From an uncultured Porphyromonadaceae bacterium (GTDB lineage Bacteria; Bacteroidota; Bacteroidia; Bacteroidales; UBA11471): a DNA stretch of 64,000 nucleotides. Positions 36,018 through 46,800 of this stretch are shown here, piece after piece. Under the pieces are notes generated by a model. The model ran no database searches, was not told the DNA's origin, and worked only from the letters and a program-made list of their open reading frames with translations. Position 1 is the stretch's first letter, and each line of letters begins with the position of its first letter. Made by a program: the position numbers and the translations under genes. The stretch is from assembly GCA_900542765.1 (NCBI GenBank), contig UQOX01000005.1, positions 1 to 64,000 of the forward strand, in the 5' to 3' direction.

Positions 36018-36881
36018 ATGCAGACAGGCAACAAAATAAAATCGGTGTGGAAAAAGCTCCGGTTTTCCTACAAACTCACCATCTTCAACGAGCACACGTT
36101 GGAGCAGGTCCTGATGTTTCGCATTTCGCGACTGACGGTGATTCTATCGATGCTCATCGCCGTGCTAATTATCGGAGCACTCACCATCTACCTCATCACC
36201 CGCACCCCGCTGCGTCGCACCTTACCGGGGTATGTGAGCCCCGAAATGCGGAGCCAAATCGTCGACAACGCCCTTGCCGTCGACTCGCTGGCCCGCATTG
36301 TCAACATCAACAAAGCCTATCTCGACAATCTCGCCAACATTTTTTCGGGCAATATTCCCCTTGACTCCATCGACATCAACAGCGAGCAAACGCTGCAAAC
36401 CTACTCCATCGACTCGCTCCTGCCGGCTTCCAACGCCACCAACTCATTCCTGCGCAAATATGCCGAAGAGGGGAAATACACGCTCGATGTGTTTAACCAA
36501 AACGTAGCCGACAACCTCATATTCTATCCGCCGGTGAAGGGCCGGGTGACCCAGACATACAATCCCCAACGCCGCATCTTCGGCATACGCATCACCCCAC
36601 CCCGCCAGTCGCCCGTGGCAGCGGTACTCGACGGGACGGTCATCGCCACCTATTTCACCGCAGAAGAGGGATATGTCATCGAAGTGCAACACAACAACAA
36701 CTACATATCGATATACCGATGCAACGACCGACTGCTGAAATCGGTCGGGCAAAAAGTCTCCGAGGGCGAAAACATCGCCATATCGGGGAATATTATCGAA
36801 GGGAAGATACGCCCGTATGTCGAATTTCAACTTTGGCATCAGGGCGTGCCCTTGAACCCATCGGAATATATTCATTTCTGA
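36018..36881 (+). CDS. Degenerate M23/LytM-domain membrane protein
   Basis: 287 residues: a cytoplasmic start, one membrane helix (ILSMLIAVLIIGALTIYLI, about 42-60), a periplasmic linker, then a LytM-type domain (about 175-287) recognised by FYPPVKGRVTQTYNPQ, PVAAVLDGTVIATYF, GYVIEVQHNNNYISIYR and VGQKVSEGENIAISG. The zinc ligands are largely missing: FGIRI stands where HxGxD is expected, and YVEFQLW where HLHFE is expected. It is therefore probably not a peptidase but a regulator or scaffold, as EnvC/NlpD are for amidases. dxr follows after 15 nt. Confidence 0.82.
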   Translation: MQTGNKIKSVWKKLRFSYKLTIFNEHTLEQVLMFRISRLTVILSMLIAVLIIGALTIYLITRTPLRRTLPGYVSPEMRSQIVDNALAVDSLARIVNINKAYLDNLANIFSGNIPLDSIDINSEQTLQTYSIDSLLPASNATNSFLRKYAEEGKYTLDVFNQNVADNLIFYPPVKGRVTQTYNPQRRIFGIRITPPRQSPVAAVLDGTVIATYFTAEEGYVIEVQHNNNYISIYRCNDRLLKSVGQKVSEGENIAISGNIIEGKIRPYVEFQLWHQGVPLNPSEYIHF

Positions 36882-36896
36882 CAGCGTACCTTTTCT

Positions 36897-38051
36897 ATGG
36901 GAACAAAAAGACAACTGGCCATATTGGGCTCGACCGGCTCCATCGGGACACAGGCTCTGCAAGTCATCGCCGAACACGCCGACCTTTTTGAAGTTTACGC
37001 CCTCACGGCAAACCACAATGTCGACCTACTGATAGAACAAGCTCGCCGCTTCTCGCCCGAGGCCGTCGTCATTGCCGACGAAACCCTCTACCCCAAACTG
37101 AAAGAGGCCCTGAGCGACCTCCCGATAAAGACCTTCGCGGGAAGCGATGCCATCGCCCAAATCGTCGAAGCCCAACCCATCGACATGGTGCTCACCGCCA
37201 TGATGGGATATGCCGGCCTCTACCCCACCATACGAGCCATCAAAGCCGGGAAAGCCATCGCCTTGGCCAACAAAGAGACACTGGTCGTGGCCGGGGAACT
37301 CATCACCCGCCTGGCGCTTGAAAACAGAGTGCCCATTATCCCCGTCGACTCGGAGCACTCGGCCATTTTCCAATGCCTGGCCGGTGAAAACGACAACGCC
37401 ATCGAGAAAATCATTCTCACGGCATCGGGCGGCCCGTTCCGCACCTTATCGGCCGAAGAATTGAAACATGTCACCAAAAACGAAGCGCTCAAACACCCCA
37501 ACTGGAAAATGGGCGCCAAAATCACCATCGACTCCGCCTCGATGATGAACAAAGGCTTTGAGGTCATCGAAGCCCAATGGCTGTTCAATGTCACTCCCGA
37601 CCAAATCGAGGTAGCCGTACACCCCCAGTCGATTGTGCACTCCATGGTGCAATTCCAAGACGGAGCCATCAAAGCGCAACTGGGGCTTCCCAACATGAAG
37701 CTCCCCATACAATACGCTTTTGCCTACCCGCACCGGCTGCCCAGCTCCGACCCCAAACCCCGACTCGAACATTACATGTCGCTCACCTTCGAACGCCCCG
37801 ACACCGACAGGTTTCCCCTTCTCGGTTACGCCTATGAGGCCATGCGCCAAGGCGGCAACATGCCCTGCATCATGAATGCCGCCAATGAAATCGTCGTTGA
37901 GGCGTTCCTGCACGACCGCATCGCCTTCACCGACATGCCCCGCCTCATCGCCCGGGCCATGGACGAAGTGGCATTTGTCGCCACCCCCACTTACGACGAT
38001 TATGTCGCCACCGACGCCGAAGCCCGTCGCCGTACAGGGGAATGGATTTAA
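36897..38051 (+). CDS. dxr: 1-deoxy-D-xylulose 5-phosphate reductoisomerase
   Basis: NADPH-dependent second step of the MEP isoprenoid pathway. 384 residues. Signatures: LAILGSTGSIGTQALQVI (NADPH site), ALANKETLVVAGELI, PVDSEHSAIFQCL (metal and substrate), LTASGGPFRTL, HPNWKMGAKITIDSASMMNKGFEVIEA and HPQSIVHSMVQF. All active-site motifs are intact. It lies between the LytM gene and rseP, a common Bacteroidales arrangement. Confidence 0.96.
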   Translation: MGTKRQLAILGSTGSIGTQALQVIAEHADLFEVYALTANHNVDLLIEQARRFSPEAVVIADETLYPKLKEALSDLPIKTFAGSDAIAQIVEAQPIDMVLTAMMGYAGLYPTIRAIKAGKAIALANKETLVVAGELITRLALENRVPIIPVDSEHSAIFQCLAGENDNAIEKIILTASGGPFRTLSAEELKHVTKNEALKHPNWKMGAKITIDSASMMNKGFEVIEAQWLFNVTPDQIEVAVHPQSIVHSMVQFQDGAIKAQLGLPNMKLPIQYAFAYPHRLPSSDPKPRLEHYMSLTFERPDTDRFPLLGYAYEAMRQGGNMPCIMNAANEIVVEAFLHDRIAFTDMPRLIARAMDEVAFVATPTYDDYVATDAEARRRTGEWI

Positions 38052-38090
38052 TTTCTCAAAAATTCTGATTTTATACTTTACCGCCGACTT

Positions 38091-39410
38091 ATGGAAACTT
38101 TTCTGATAAAAGCCGCACAACTCATGCTCAGCCTCTCGATTCTGGTCTTTATCCACGAATTGGGACACTTCTTTTTTTCGAGACTCTTCAAGGTGAGAGT
38201 CGAGAAATTCTATCTCTTTTTCGACCCGTGGTTTTCCCTGTTCAAATACAAGCCCAAAAACAGCGACACCGAATATGGCATCGGTTGGCTGCCTCTGGGC
38301 GGATATGTAAAAATCGCCGGCATGATCGACGAATCGATGGACAAGGAGCAGATGGCTCAACCCGAACAGCCTTGGGAATTCCGCTCCAAACCGGCCTGGC
38401 AACGGTTGCTCATCATGACGGCCGGCGTCATCAACAATTTCCTGCTCGCGCTCGTCATCTATGCCATGATTGCCTTTGTGTGGGGCGAAACGGTACTTCC
38501 CATCAAAAACATCGGCAACGGAATCGTCTATGGCGAAGTGGCGCAAAACGCCGGATTTCGTGACGGCGACATTCCCTTGACCGCCGACGGAAAGACCTTG
38601 TATGATTTCTCGGGCGAGACAATCCGCGCCATGGCCGAAGCCCACGAAGTAGAAGTCAAGCGCAACGGTGAAGTGGTGAAACTCACCCTCCCCGACGACT
38701 TCATGTTACAACTCATCGGTGCCAACCAGCGTTTTGCCAGTTGCCGCATGCCGGTGGTTGTCCAAAATGCCGTCGCCGGTTACGGGGCCGCCAAAGCCGG
38801 CATGCAGGAGGGCGACAGCATCATTGCCGTGAACGGAACAGCCACACCCGACTACACCGACTTCACCGCAGCCCTCAGCTCGCACATGGGAGCATCGGCC
38901 GACATATCTTTTGTGCGCAACGGCGAAGAAATGACGCTCCCCGTCGCCGTCAACGACAAAGGCCAAATCGGCATATCGCTGGTACCGGCATCGGTATTCT
39001 ATCCCACCGAAACCATCTACTACGGATTTTTCGAATCGATACCCAAAGGCATCAAGAAAGGATTCAACACCTTGGCCGGCTATGTAGGCGACTTCAAATA
39101 TGTATTTACCAAAGAGGGTGCCAACAGTTTGGGAGGCTTCGGCACCATCGGCAGCATCTTCCCTTCGACATGGAACTGGGAAGCCTTCTGGGAAATGACG
39201 GCATTCCTCTCCATCATACTGGCGTTCATGAACATACTGCCCATTCCCGCTCTCGACGGCGGACATGTACTCTTCCTCCTCTATGAGGTCATTGCCCGTC
39301 GCAAGCCGAACGAGAAATTTATGGAATATGCACAAATCACGGGTATGGTTCTGTTGTTTGCCCTGTTGATTTACGCCAACCTCAACGATGTAATACGATT
39401 TTTCTTTTAA
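38091..39410 (+). CDS. rseP: Site-2 intramembrane metalloprotease RseP
   Basis: Membrane zinc protease that cleaves transmembrane segments, for example of anti-sigma factors. 439 residues. The zinc motif HELGH is in TM1 (FIHELGHFFFSRLF, near residue 20), and the second signature NILPIPALDGGHVLF is in a late helix with the third ligand Asp. Two PDZ-like regions lie between: NAGFRDGDIPLTADGK and KAGMQEGDSIIAVNG. The family architecture is complete. It is downstream of dxr (39 nt) and 9 nt before the methyltransferase gene. Confidence 0.94.
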   Translation: METFLIKAAQLMLSLSILVFIHELGHFFFSRLFKVRVEKFYLFFDPWFSLFKYKPKNSDTEYGIGWLPLGGYVKIAGMIDESMDKEQMAQPEQPWEFRSKPAWQRLLIMTAGVINNFLLALVIYAMIAFVWGETVLPIKNIGNGIVYGEVAQNAGFRDGDIPLTADGKTLYDFSGETIRAMAEAHEVEVKRNGEVVKLTLPDDFMLQLIGANQRFASCRMPVVVQNAVAGYGAAKAGMQEGDSIIAVNGTATPDYTDFTAALSSHMGASADISFVRNGEEMTLPVAVNDKGQIGISLVPASVFYPTETIYYGFFESIPKGIKKGFNTLAGYVGDFKYVFTKEGANSLGGFGTIGSIFPSTWNWEAFWEMTAFLSIILAFMNILPIPALDGGHVLFLLYEVIARRKPNEKFMEYAQITGMVLLFALLIYANLNDVIRFFF

Positions 39411-39419
39411 ACACCCAAC

Positions 39420-40604
39420 ATGAAATACGTTCAAGTCAAACTGAAACCCGGTAAAGAAGAGTCGCTGCAACGATTCCACCCGTGGGTATTCTCGGGTGCC
39501 ATACAGAGCATGACGGCACAACCCGAGGAGGGCGACGTGGTGGAAGTATGCGACAGCCGAGGCGAATTTATCGCCCTGGGCCATTACCAAATAGGCAGCA
39601 TCACGGTGAGAATACTCACGTTCGACCGTGAAGAAATCGACCTTGAATTTTTCAAGAACCGACTGCGTGCGGCCTATGACGTGCGCCGCAGCGTAGGGCT
39701 CATCGAGGAAGGTTACAACAACACCTACCGGCTCGTACACGGCGAAGGCGACTACCTGCCGGGACTGATTATCGACATCTATGACAAGACCGCCGTCTTA
39801 CAGGCCCATTCGCCGGGCATGCACTATGCCCGCCACCTGCTTGCCCAGGCTTTACAGGAGGTCATGGGCGACACGATACAGAGCGTCTTCTACAAGTCCG
39901 AGGCCACACTTCCCTACAAGGCCCAGCTCGACCCCACCAATGAATATCTCGTGGGCAGCGACTGCGGGAACATCGCCACCGAACGGGGATTGAAATTCTA
40001 CGTCGACTGGTTGAAAGGCCAAAAGACGGGATTCTTCGTCGACCAACGCGAAAACCGCGCCCTGCTCGAACGCTATTCGCGCGACCGCACGGTGCTCAAC
40101 ATGTTCTGTTACACCGGCGGCTTCTCCTTCGCAGCCATGCGGGGTGGAGCCCGACTGGTGCACTCGGTCGACAGTTCGTCGAAAGCCATCGACCTGACCA
40201 ATAAAAACGTCGAGCTCAATTTCCCCGGCGACGAGCGGCACAAGGCTTTTGCCGAAGATGCTTTCAAATTTCTCGAACAGATGGGTGACCGCTACAATCT
40301 CATCGTGCTCGACCCGCCGGCTTTTGCCAAGCACAAAAAGGTGCTGCACAATGCCTTGCAGGGTTACCGCAAGCTCAACGCCCTGGCGCTCGAAAAGATA
40401 CAACCGGGCGGACTGCTCTTCACCTTCTCCTGCTCGCAGGTGGTGAGCAAGAACGATTTCCGCTTGGCCGTATTCAGCGCCGCCGCACAAGCCCGTCGCA
40501 AAGTGCGCATTCTGCACCAGCTTACCCAACCGGCCGACCACCCCGTAAACATCTACCACCCCGAAGGCGAATACCTGAAAGGGCTGGTTCTCTATGTCGA
40601 ATAA
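39420..40604 (+). CDS. RlmI-like rRNA (cytosine-C5) methyltransferase
   Basis: 394 residues. An N-terminal PUA-type RNA-binding domain (LQRFHPWVFSGAIQ, FIALGHYQIGSITVRIL) is followed by the EEHxx-like middle domain and a Rossmann methyltransferase domain: VLNMFCYTGGFSFAAMRGGA (SAM site), LIVLDPPAFAKHKK (motif IV) and LFTFSCSQVVS with the Cys expected of m5C enzymes. Close in plan to E. coli RlmI, which modifies 23S rRNA C1962. Some Bacteroidales homologues may target other sites. Confidence 0.87.
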   Translation: MKYVQVKLKPGKEESLQRFHPWVFSGAIQSMTAQPEEGDVVEVCDSRGEFIALGHYQIGSITVRILTFDREEIDLEFFKNRLRAAYDVRRSVGLIEEGYNNTYRLVHGEGDYLPGLIIDIYDKTAVLQAHSPGMHYARHLLAQALQEVMGDTIQSVFYKSEATLPYKAQLDPTNEYLVGSDCGNIATERGLKFYVDWLKGQKTGFFVDQRENRALLERYSRDRTVLNMFCYTGGFSFAAMRGGARLVHSVDSSSKAIDLTNKNVELNFPGDERHKAFAEDAFKFLEQMGDRYNLIVLDPPAFAKHKKVLHNALQGYRKLNALALEKIQPGGLLFTFSCSQVVSKNDFRLAVFSAAAQARRKVRILHQLTQPADHPVNIYHPEGEYLKGLVLYVE

Positions 40605-40631
40605 CCGTTTCACCCCCAATACCACCGAACG

Positions 40632-42674
40632 ATGAAAAAAATCTTTTGCGCTATGATAACAGCCACCCTCCTTTCGGCCTGTGCCGATAAAAACGACGAC
40701 CGGTCAAACGCCGAAACGTTCAACTATTCGGTCGAGCAGTTTGCCGACCTCGAAATACTCCGCTACCGGGTACCGGGCTTTGAAGAGCTCTCGCTCCAAC
40801 AAAAAGAACTCATCTACTACCTCACCGAAGCCGCCCTGCAAGGACGCGACATACTCTTCGACCAAAACGGCAAATGGAACCTGCCCATACGCCGCACCCT
40901 CGAAGCCGTCTACACCCAATACGCAGGCGACAAAGAAAGTGCCGACTTCAAGGCATTGGAGAAATACCTGAAACAAGTGTGGTTTGCCAACGGTATCCAC
41001 CACCACTACTCGACCGACAAATTCACGCCCGAGTTCAGCCAAACCTTCTTCGAAGAGGCCGTGCGCGCCCTGCCGGCCGAGAGCCTGCCCCTCCAAGAGG
41101 GCGGAACCACCGATGAACTGTTGGCAAACATCTGCCCGGTCATCTTCAACCCCGACACCCTCGCCAAGCGCGTGAACCTCACCGCCGGCGAAGACCTCAT
41201 CGCCACATCGGCCAGCAACTACTACGACGGCGTGACACAAGCCGAAGCCGAGGCTTTCTACGATGCCATGAAGACCCCCGGCGACACCATGCCCCCCTCG
41301 TTCGGACTCAACAGCCGCCTGGTAAAACGCAACGGGAAAATCTATGAAGAGGTGAACCGTGTAGGCGGCCACTACGGCGCGGCCATCGAAAAAATCGTCT
41401 ACTGGCTCGAAAAAGCCTCGACCGTGGCCGAGAACGACAAGCAACGCCAAGTCATCGACCTGCTCATCGACTATTACCGCACCGGCGACCTCAAAACCTT
41501 CGACGAATACTCGATTCAGTGGGTGACCGACCTCGACTCGCGCATCGACTTCGTCAACGGATTCATCGAAGTCTACGGCGACCCCATCGGGTTGAAAGGC
41601 AGCTGGGAGTCGATTGTCAACTTCAAAGACCTTGAAGCCTCGCACCGCACCGAAATCATCAGCGCCAACGCACAGTGGTTCGAAGACAACTCGCCCACCG
41701 ACACGGCATTCAAGAAAGAAGAGGTAAAAGGCGTCTCGGCCAAAGTCATCACCGCCGCCATTCTCGCCGGCGACTGCTACCCGTCGACCCCCATCGGCGT
41801 GAACCTGCCCAACGCCGACTGGATAAGACATATCCACGGCTCGAAATCGGTAACCATCGAAAACATCACATCGGCCTACGACAAGGCCGCCCAAGGCAAT
41901 GGCTTCAACCAGGAATTCATGTGGAGCGACACCGAACGGGAACTGATCGAGAAATACGGATTCCTGGTCGACAACCTCCATACCGACCTGCACGAATGCC
42001 TCGGACACGGCTCGGGCAAACTCCTACCGGGCACCAATCCCGAAGCCATGCGCTCATACAGCTCGACACTCGAAGAGACCCGTGCCGACCTCTTCGCGCT
42101 CTATTTCCTGGCCGATGCCAAACTCATCGAATTGGGACTTCTCCCCGATGCCGAAGCCTACAAAGCCGAATATTACCGCTACATGATGAACGGCCTGATG
42201 ACACAGCTCACCCGCATCGTTCCCGGCAAGAACATCGAGGAATCGCACATGCGCAACCGCCAGCTCATTGCCCGCTGGATTATGGAGAAGGGAGCCGACG
42301 ACAAGGTACTCGAACTGAAAAAACGCGACGGCAAGACCTACGTTGTGGTCAACGACTACGAAAAGATGCGCACACTCATCGGCGAACTGCTGGCCGAGGT
42401 ACAACGCATTAAATCGACCGGCGACTATGAAGCCGGGAAAAATCTCGTCGAGACCTACGGTGTGAAAGTCGACCCCGAACTGCACGCCGAAGTACTCGAC
42501 CGCTACACCCATCTGGGCATCAAACCCTACAAAGGCTTTGTCAACCCCGTCTATACTCCCCTCTATGACAACGAGGGTAACATCACCGACATCACCGTAT
42601 CGTACAACGAGGGCTATGCCGAGCAGATGCTCCGCTACTCGCGCGACTACTCGCCCCTGTCTTCTTACAACTAA
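40632..42674 (+). CDS. Dipeptidyl-peptidase III (M49), lipoprotein
   Basis: Zinc exopeptidase that removes dipeptides from peptide N-termini. 680 residues, the size of bacterial DPP III. Lipoprotein signal MKKIFCAMITATLLSAC. The zinc motif is HECLGHGSG (HExxGH form, as in Bacteroides DPP III, with the H-E-x-x-G-H ligands), and the second motif EETRADLFALYF supplies the Glu ligand. It probably works in the periplasm on imported peptides. It ends the run that started at the LytM gene; a 17-bp hairpin follows. Confidence 0.92.
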   Translation: MKKIFCAMITATLLSACADKNDDRSNAETFNYSVEQFADLEILRYRVPGFEELSLQQKELIYYLTEAALQGRDILFDQNGKWNLPIRRTLEAVYTQYAGDKESADFKALEKYLKQVWFANGIHHHYSTDKFTPEFSQTFFEEAVRALPAESLPLQEGGTTDELLANICPVIFNPDTLAKRVNLTAGEDLIATSASNYYDGVTQAEAEAFYDAMKTPGDTMPPSFGLNSRLVKRNGKIYEEVNRVGGHYGAAIEKIVYWLEKASTVAENDKQRQVIDLLIDYYRTGDLKTFDEYSIQWVTDLDSRIDFVNGFIEVYGDPIGLKGSWESIVNFKDLEASHRTEIISANAQWFEDNSPTDTAFKKEEVKGVSAKVITAAILAGDCYPSTPIGVNLPNADWIRHIHGSKSVTIENITSAYDKAAQGNGFNQEFMWSDTERELIEKYGFLVDNLHTDLHECLGHGSGKLLPGTNPEAMRSYSSTLEETRADLFALYFLADAKLIELGLLPDAEAYKAEYYRYMMNGLMTQLTRIVPGKNIEESHMRNRQLIARWIMEKGADDKVLELKKRDGKTYVVVNDYEKMRTLIGELLAEVQRIKSTGDYEAGKNLVETYGVKVDPELHAEVLDRYTHLGIKPYKGFVNPVYTPLYDNEGNITDITVSYNEGYAEQMLRYSRDYSPLSSYN

Positions 42675-42689
42675 TAGCCGCCTCCACTA

Positions 42690-42729
42690 AAAAATAGCGA
42701 GTTTCTTAATATAGAAACTCGCTATTTTT
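42690..42729. terminator. Terminator after DPP III
   Basis: A perfect 17-bp stem (42690-42706 with 42713-42729) with a 6-nt loop. It ends in a T run on the plus strand and an A run on the other side. Confidence 0.85.
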
Positions 42730-42850
42730 ATTTATACTAAAGTTTGCAATTCTTATATTTTTAAAATATATAAAATAAATTTTTGCACGGATAAAAGATA
42801 TTCATATCTTTGCGGACGTAGATTATTTCGTAAATATACAACTTACAATT

Positions 42851-43747
42851 ATGAAAAAAAACGTTCGCAACTACATTATTGTGTTTACGAGTATTATTTT
42901 TATATTTACTATCATAGAAATAATGCTTCGAGCTATTTGGGGATTTGGCAATACTGTTCTTTACAAAGAATCTCCCTTGTATGAATATATCGCTTTTCCT
43001 AATCAAGATATACGGCGTTTTGGTAATCACATTTCCTATAACAATTATTCTCAAAGAAGTTGTCGGGTTGATTCTTCAAAGACTATAATTTTAGGTTTAG
43101 GAGATAGTGTCATCAATGGTGGAGTACTTACTGATGACAAAAATTTAGCTACAACTCTTGCAAGCAACGATAGTATCCAAATCTTAAATATATCTTCTGG
43201 GAGCTGGGGGCCAGATAACTGCGCCGCCTATTTAAAAGAAAACGGATTATTTAATGCAAAAAAAATGTTATTAGTAGTAAGTAGCCATGATGCTTACGAC
43301 AACATGACTTTCGAGCATGTAGTAGACGTACACAAATCATATCCTTCACATCAATATCTTTTAGGCTTAGTTGAACTGTTTGATCGTTATCTTATTCCAC
43401 GAATTATAAAAAAGGGCACACCTGATCCTGACAGTAAAGTACTTAATGGCATTGGCATAAAGAAAAATGGGAAGTATTTCAATCCTGGGTTCTCGCAGTT
43501 AAAAGCAATTGCTGATAGTGCAAATATCGAATTAGTTTTATACTTACATCCAGATATGTCTGAAATAAAAGCCAAAAAATTCAATGAACAAGGAGAAAAG
43601 ATTATTAACTGGGCTAATCGTGAAGGCATAAGAATCTTCTCCGGATTCCAAGAAGGAGAAAATATTAATTCTTTTAGAGACGGTATTCATTTAAATAATG
43701 AAGGGCAATTAATTCTAAGTAAATGGATGAAAAAGGTTATCAACTAA
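42851..43747 (+). CDS. SGNH-hydrolase-like membrane-anchored protein, low GC
   Basis: 298 residues; the exact family is uncertain. An N-terminal membrane helix (YIIVFTSIIFIFTIIEIMLR) is followed by a periplasmic domain with SGNH/GDSL-like blocks: LGLGDSVINGG (GDS Ser), ISSGSWGPDN (Gly/Asn blocks) and a late DGIHLNNEGQLI (Asp-His pair). Such proteins often add or remove acyl groups on surface glycans. The gene is strongly AT-rich, unlike both neighbours, stands alone between two long hairpins, and is probably acquired. The catalytic role and substrate are unproven. Confidence 0.7.
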   Translation: MKKNVRNYIIVFTSIIFIFTIIEIMLRAIWGFGNTVLYKESPLYEYIAFPNQDIRRFGNHISYNNYSQRSCRVDSSKTIILGLGDSVINGGVLTDDKNLATTLASNDSIQILNISSGSWGPDNCAAYLKENGLFNAKKMLLVVSSHDAYDNMTFEHVVDVHKSYPSHQYLLGLVELFDRYLIPRIIKKGTPDPDSKVLNGIGIKKNGKYFNPGFSQLKAIADSANIELVLYLHPDMSEIKAKKFNEQGEKIINWANREGIRIFSGFQEGENINSFRDGIHLNNEGQLILSKWMKKVIN

Positions 43748-43807
43748 AAATCAATATGCCATAAACTTATAAATTTTTCCCCTATTAATAAAACAATTCT
43801 AATCTCG

Positions 43808-43851
43808 GTGACTAATTCTGGATAACACATTGGTTATGCAGAATTAGTCAC
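43808..43851. terminator. Hairpin between the SGNH gene and RND pump
   Basis: A 13-bp stem (43808-43820 with 43839-43851), whose loop can form another 5-bp stem (43822-43826 with 43833-43837). It lies between convergent genes. There is no strong T run. Confidence 0.6.
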
Positions 43852-43860
43852 TTAATAACT

Positions 43861-46800
43861 TTATTGAGAACCAACTTTTCTAAACCACCGCTCTTCGAGG
43901 CGCTGCATCAGGCAATAAAAACAGGGAATAAACAACGTACCCAATATCATGTTCACCGCCATGCCGAAGACGACCGCCGTTCCCAAGGCGATGCGGCTTG
44001 CGGCTCCGGCACCGGAAGCAAAAATCAAGGGCATCACGCCCAACACAAAAGCGAGTGAGGTCATGAGGATAGGCCGCAGACGCACCCGGCCGGCCTCGAT
44101 GGCAGCCTGCTCTATCGACTCGCCCTGCGCCCTGTAATCGCGGGCAAACTCGACGATGAGAATGGCATTCTTGGCCGACAGGGCAATGAGAAGGACAACG
44201 CCTATCTGCGTGTATATGCTCACCGACAGCCCCATAAGAAAACAACCGGCAACAACGCCGAGAAGGGCAAACGGGAGACCCAGCAGGACGGCCACCGGAG
44301 TGGTCCAACTCTCATACTGCGCCGAGAGCACCAGCCACACCACCAGCAGGGCCAACAAGAAAATGAGACTTACCGACGTGCCGGCCTGCGTCTCCTGATA
44401 GGTGGTTCCCGTCCATTCATAACCGAAATTGTCACCCAGCACACGGTCGATGAGCCGTTCCACGGCGTCGATACCCTGCTGCGAACTGTATCCTTGTGCG
44501 GTAACCGCCGTAATGGCCGCCGCCGAATACATGTTGTAACGCGACACGGTCGACAGACCCAGCCGTTCTTCTATCGTGGTAAACGACGAAAAGGGCACCA
44601 TGTCGCCCGCGGCATTGCGCACGCTCAGCCTCAACACATCGTCGATGCGGGCGCGGCTATCGGCAGCAGCCCCGATTTTCACCTGATAAACACGTCCGAA
44701 ATCGACAAAGTCATTGACATATGCCGAACCCAAATAGAGCGAAAGAGTCGTGAAAATGTCATCGATCTTCAAGCCCTGCATCTTGGCCTTGTCGCGGTCG
44801 ATATGGAGGAAATACTGGGGAGAGTTTCCCTGGAAAGCACTGTTCATTGAAGCCAGTTGAGGAGTTCCTGAGGTAGCCGCCAACAAGGCATCGACCGCAT
44901 TTTCGAGTTCGTTCGTTCCCAAGTTATTCCGGTCTTGCAGCTCCAAGGCCAGACCGCCGCTCACCCCCAGTCCCGGAATGGCGGGAGGGTTCACCGCATA
45001 GACGACCGCCTCTTCGACCGACTGCACGCGACGGTTGAAGTCGGCGATAATATCGAACACGCTTCTTCCTTTCCCTTTGCGCAAGTTCCAATTCTGTAAA
45101 ATCACAAAAAAGGTGGAGGTATTGGAGTTTTCGCCACCCTGTATCAAGGAAAAGCCATTGATGGCCGTATAATAAACCACTTCGGGATAGTCGGACAATA
45201 ACGCTCCCACCCGAGCCGCAACCGCTTCGGTGCGTTGGAGGCTCGATGCCGGAGGCAACTGCACCGACACCACAAAATAACCTTGGTCCTCCTCGGGAAT
45301 AAACGAAGTGGGCCACCGCCAAAAGAGCAGCAACGCAGCGGTCGAGAAGAGGAGAAACAGCACGGTCGTCGACACCGGACGCCGTATGAGCCATGAGGCG
45401 AGCGACGTATATACCGACACGAGACGATTATACCCCTTGTCAAAAGCCCGATAGACCAAATTCCGGGTCGGAGCCGACGGTCGCAGGAAGAGGGCGCAGA
45501 GAGCCGGCGTGAGGGTCAGCGAATTGAGCCCGCTGAAAAATGTCGCGGCCGCAATGGTAAGGGCAAACTGCTTGTAGAGCTCGCCGGTAACGCCGGCCAC
45601 AAAAGCCGTGGGGATAAACACCGCCATCAGCACCAGCACGACCCCGATGACCGGTCCGGTAATCTCGCCCATGGCCCGGATAACCGCCTCACGGGTCGAA
45701 TACCTTCCGGTATCGAGCAGGCGGGTCGTATTCTCAACCACCACGATGGCATCGTCGACCACGATGGCAATGGCCAACACCAGCCCGAAGAGGGTCAGCA
45801 TGTTGATGGAGAAACCAAACAGGTGCATGACCGCAAAGGTTGTTACCAGAGAAACGGGTATGGTGAGCGATGGTATGATGACAGCCCGACCGTTTTGCAG
45901 GAACAGCAGAATGACCAATATGACCAAAAGTGTCGTTTCGACAAATGTCTTCAACACCTCATCGACCGAAGCCGACACATAATCGGTCGTGTCGAGAACC
46001 ACCTCATAATGCACACCGGCCGGCAGATTCCCGGTCAACTTGTCCATCTCTTCCCTGACAAGTTTGGAGACACTCAACGCATTGGAACCGGGCGACTGAT
46101 ACACCGCCATCGAAGCCGACTTCCGGCCGTTTTGGGTAGATGCGACGTTGTAGGTCTGGCTGCCGAGGTCGATTCGGGCAATGTCGCGCAGACGCAGATA
46201 ATTTCCTTCGGGCAAAACCTTTATGACCAAATTGCCAAAATCCTCGGCAGTCGTGAGCAGACCTCGTGCCGTGAGGGTGAACTGGAAATCGACCGGCTCG
46301 TCGATCGGCTGACTGCCGACCGTCCCGGCCGAGACCTCGACATTCTGTGCCTGTATGGCCGCAAAGACATCGGAGGGCGTAACCCCGCGCATACGCATCA
46401 GCTCGGGATTGAGCCATACCCGCATGCTGTAACTCCCGGCGCCGAACACCTTCACGCTGCCCACACCGGGCAGACGCGACAACGCATCGATAAAGTGGAG
46501 CTGCGCATAATTGGAGAGGTACAACCCGTCGTACAGCGTCGAATCGGATTCAAGAGCCAGCAACAACACGATGTCGGTCGATTGCTTGCGCGTGGTAATA
46601 CCCTGTTCCACCACCGCTTCGGGCAAGTTGCCTTCGGCTATCGCCACCCGGTTCTGCACCAAGACGGTAGCCATGTCGATGTCGGTACCCACCTCAAACG
46701 TGACCGTCAAGGTGTAGCTGCCCGATGAAGAGGAGGCCGAGCTCATGTATATCATGCCGTCGACCCCGTTTACCTGCTCCTCGATAACCGTTCCCACCGA

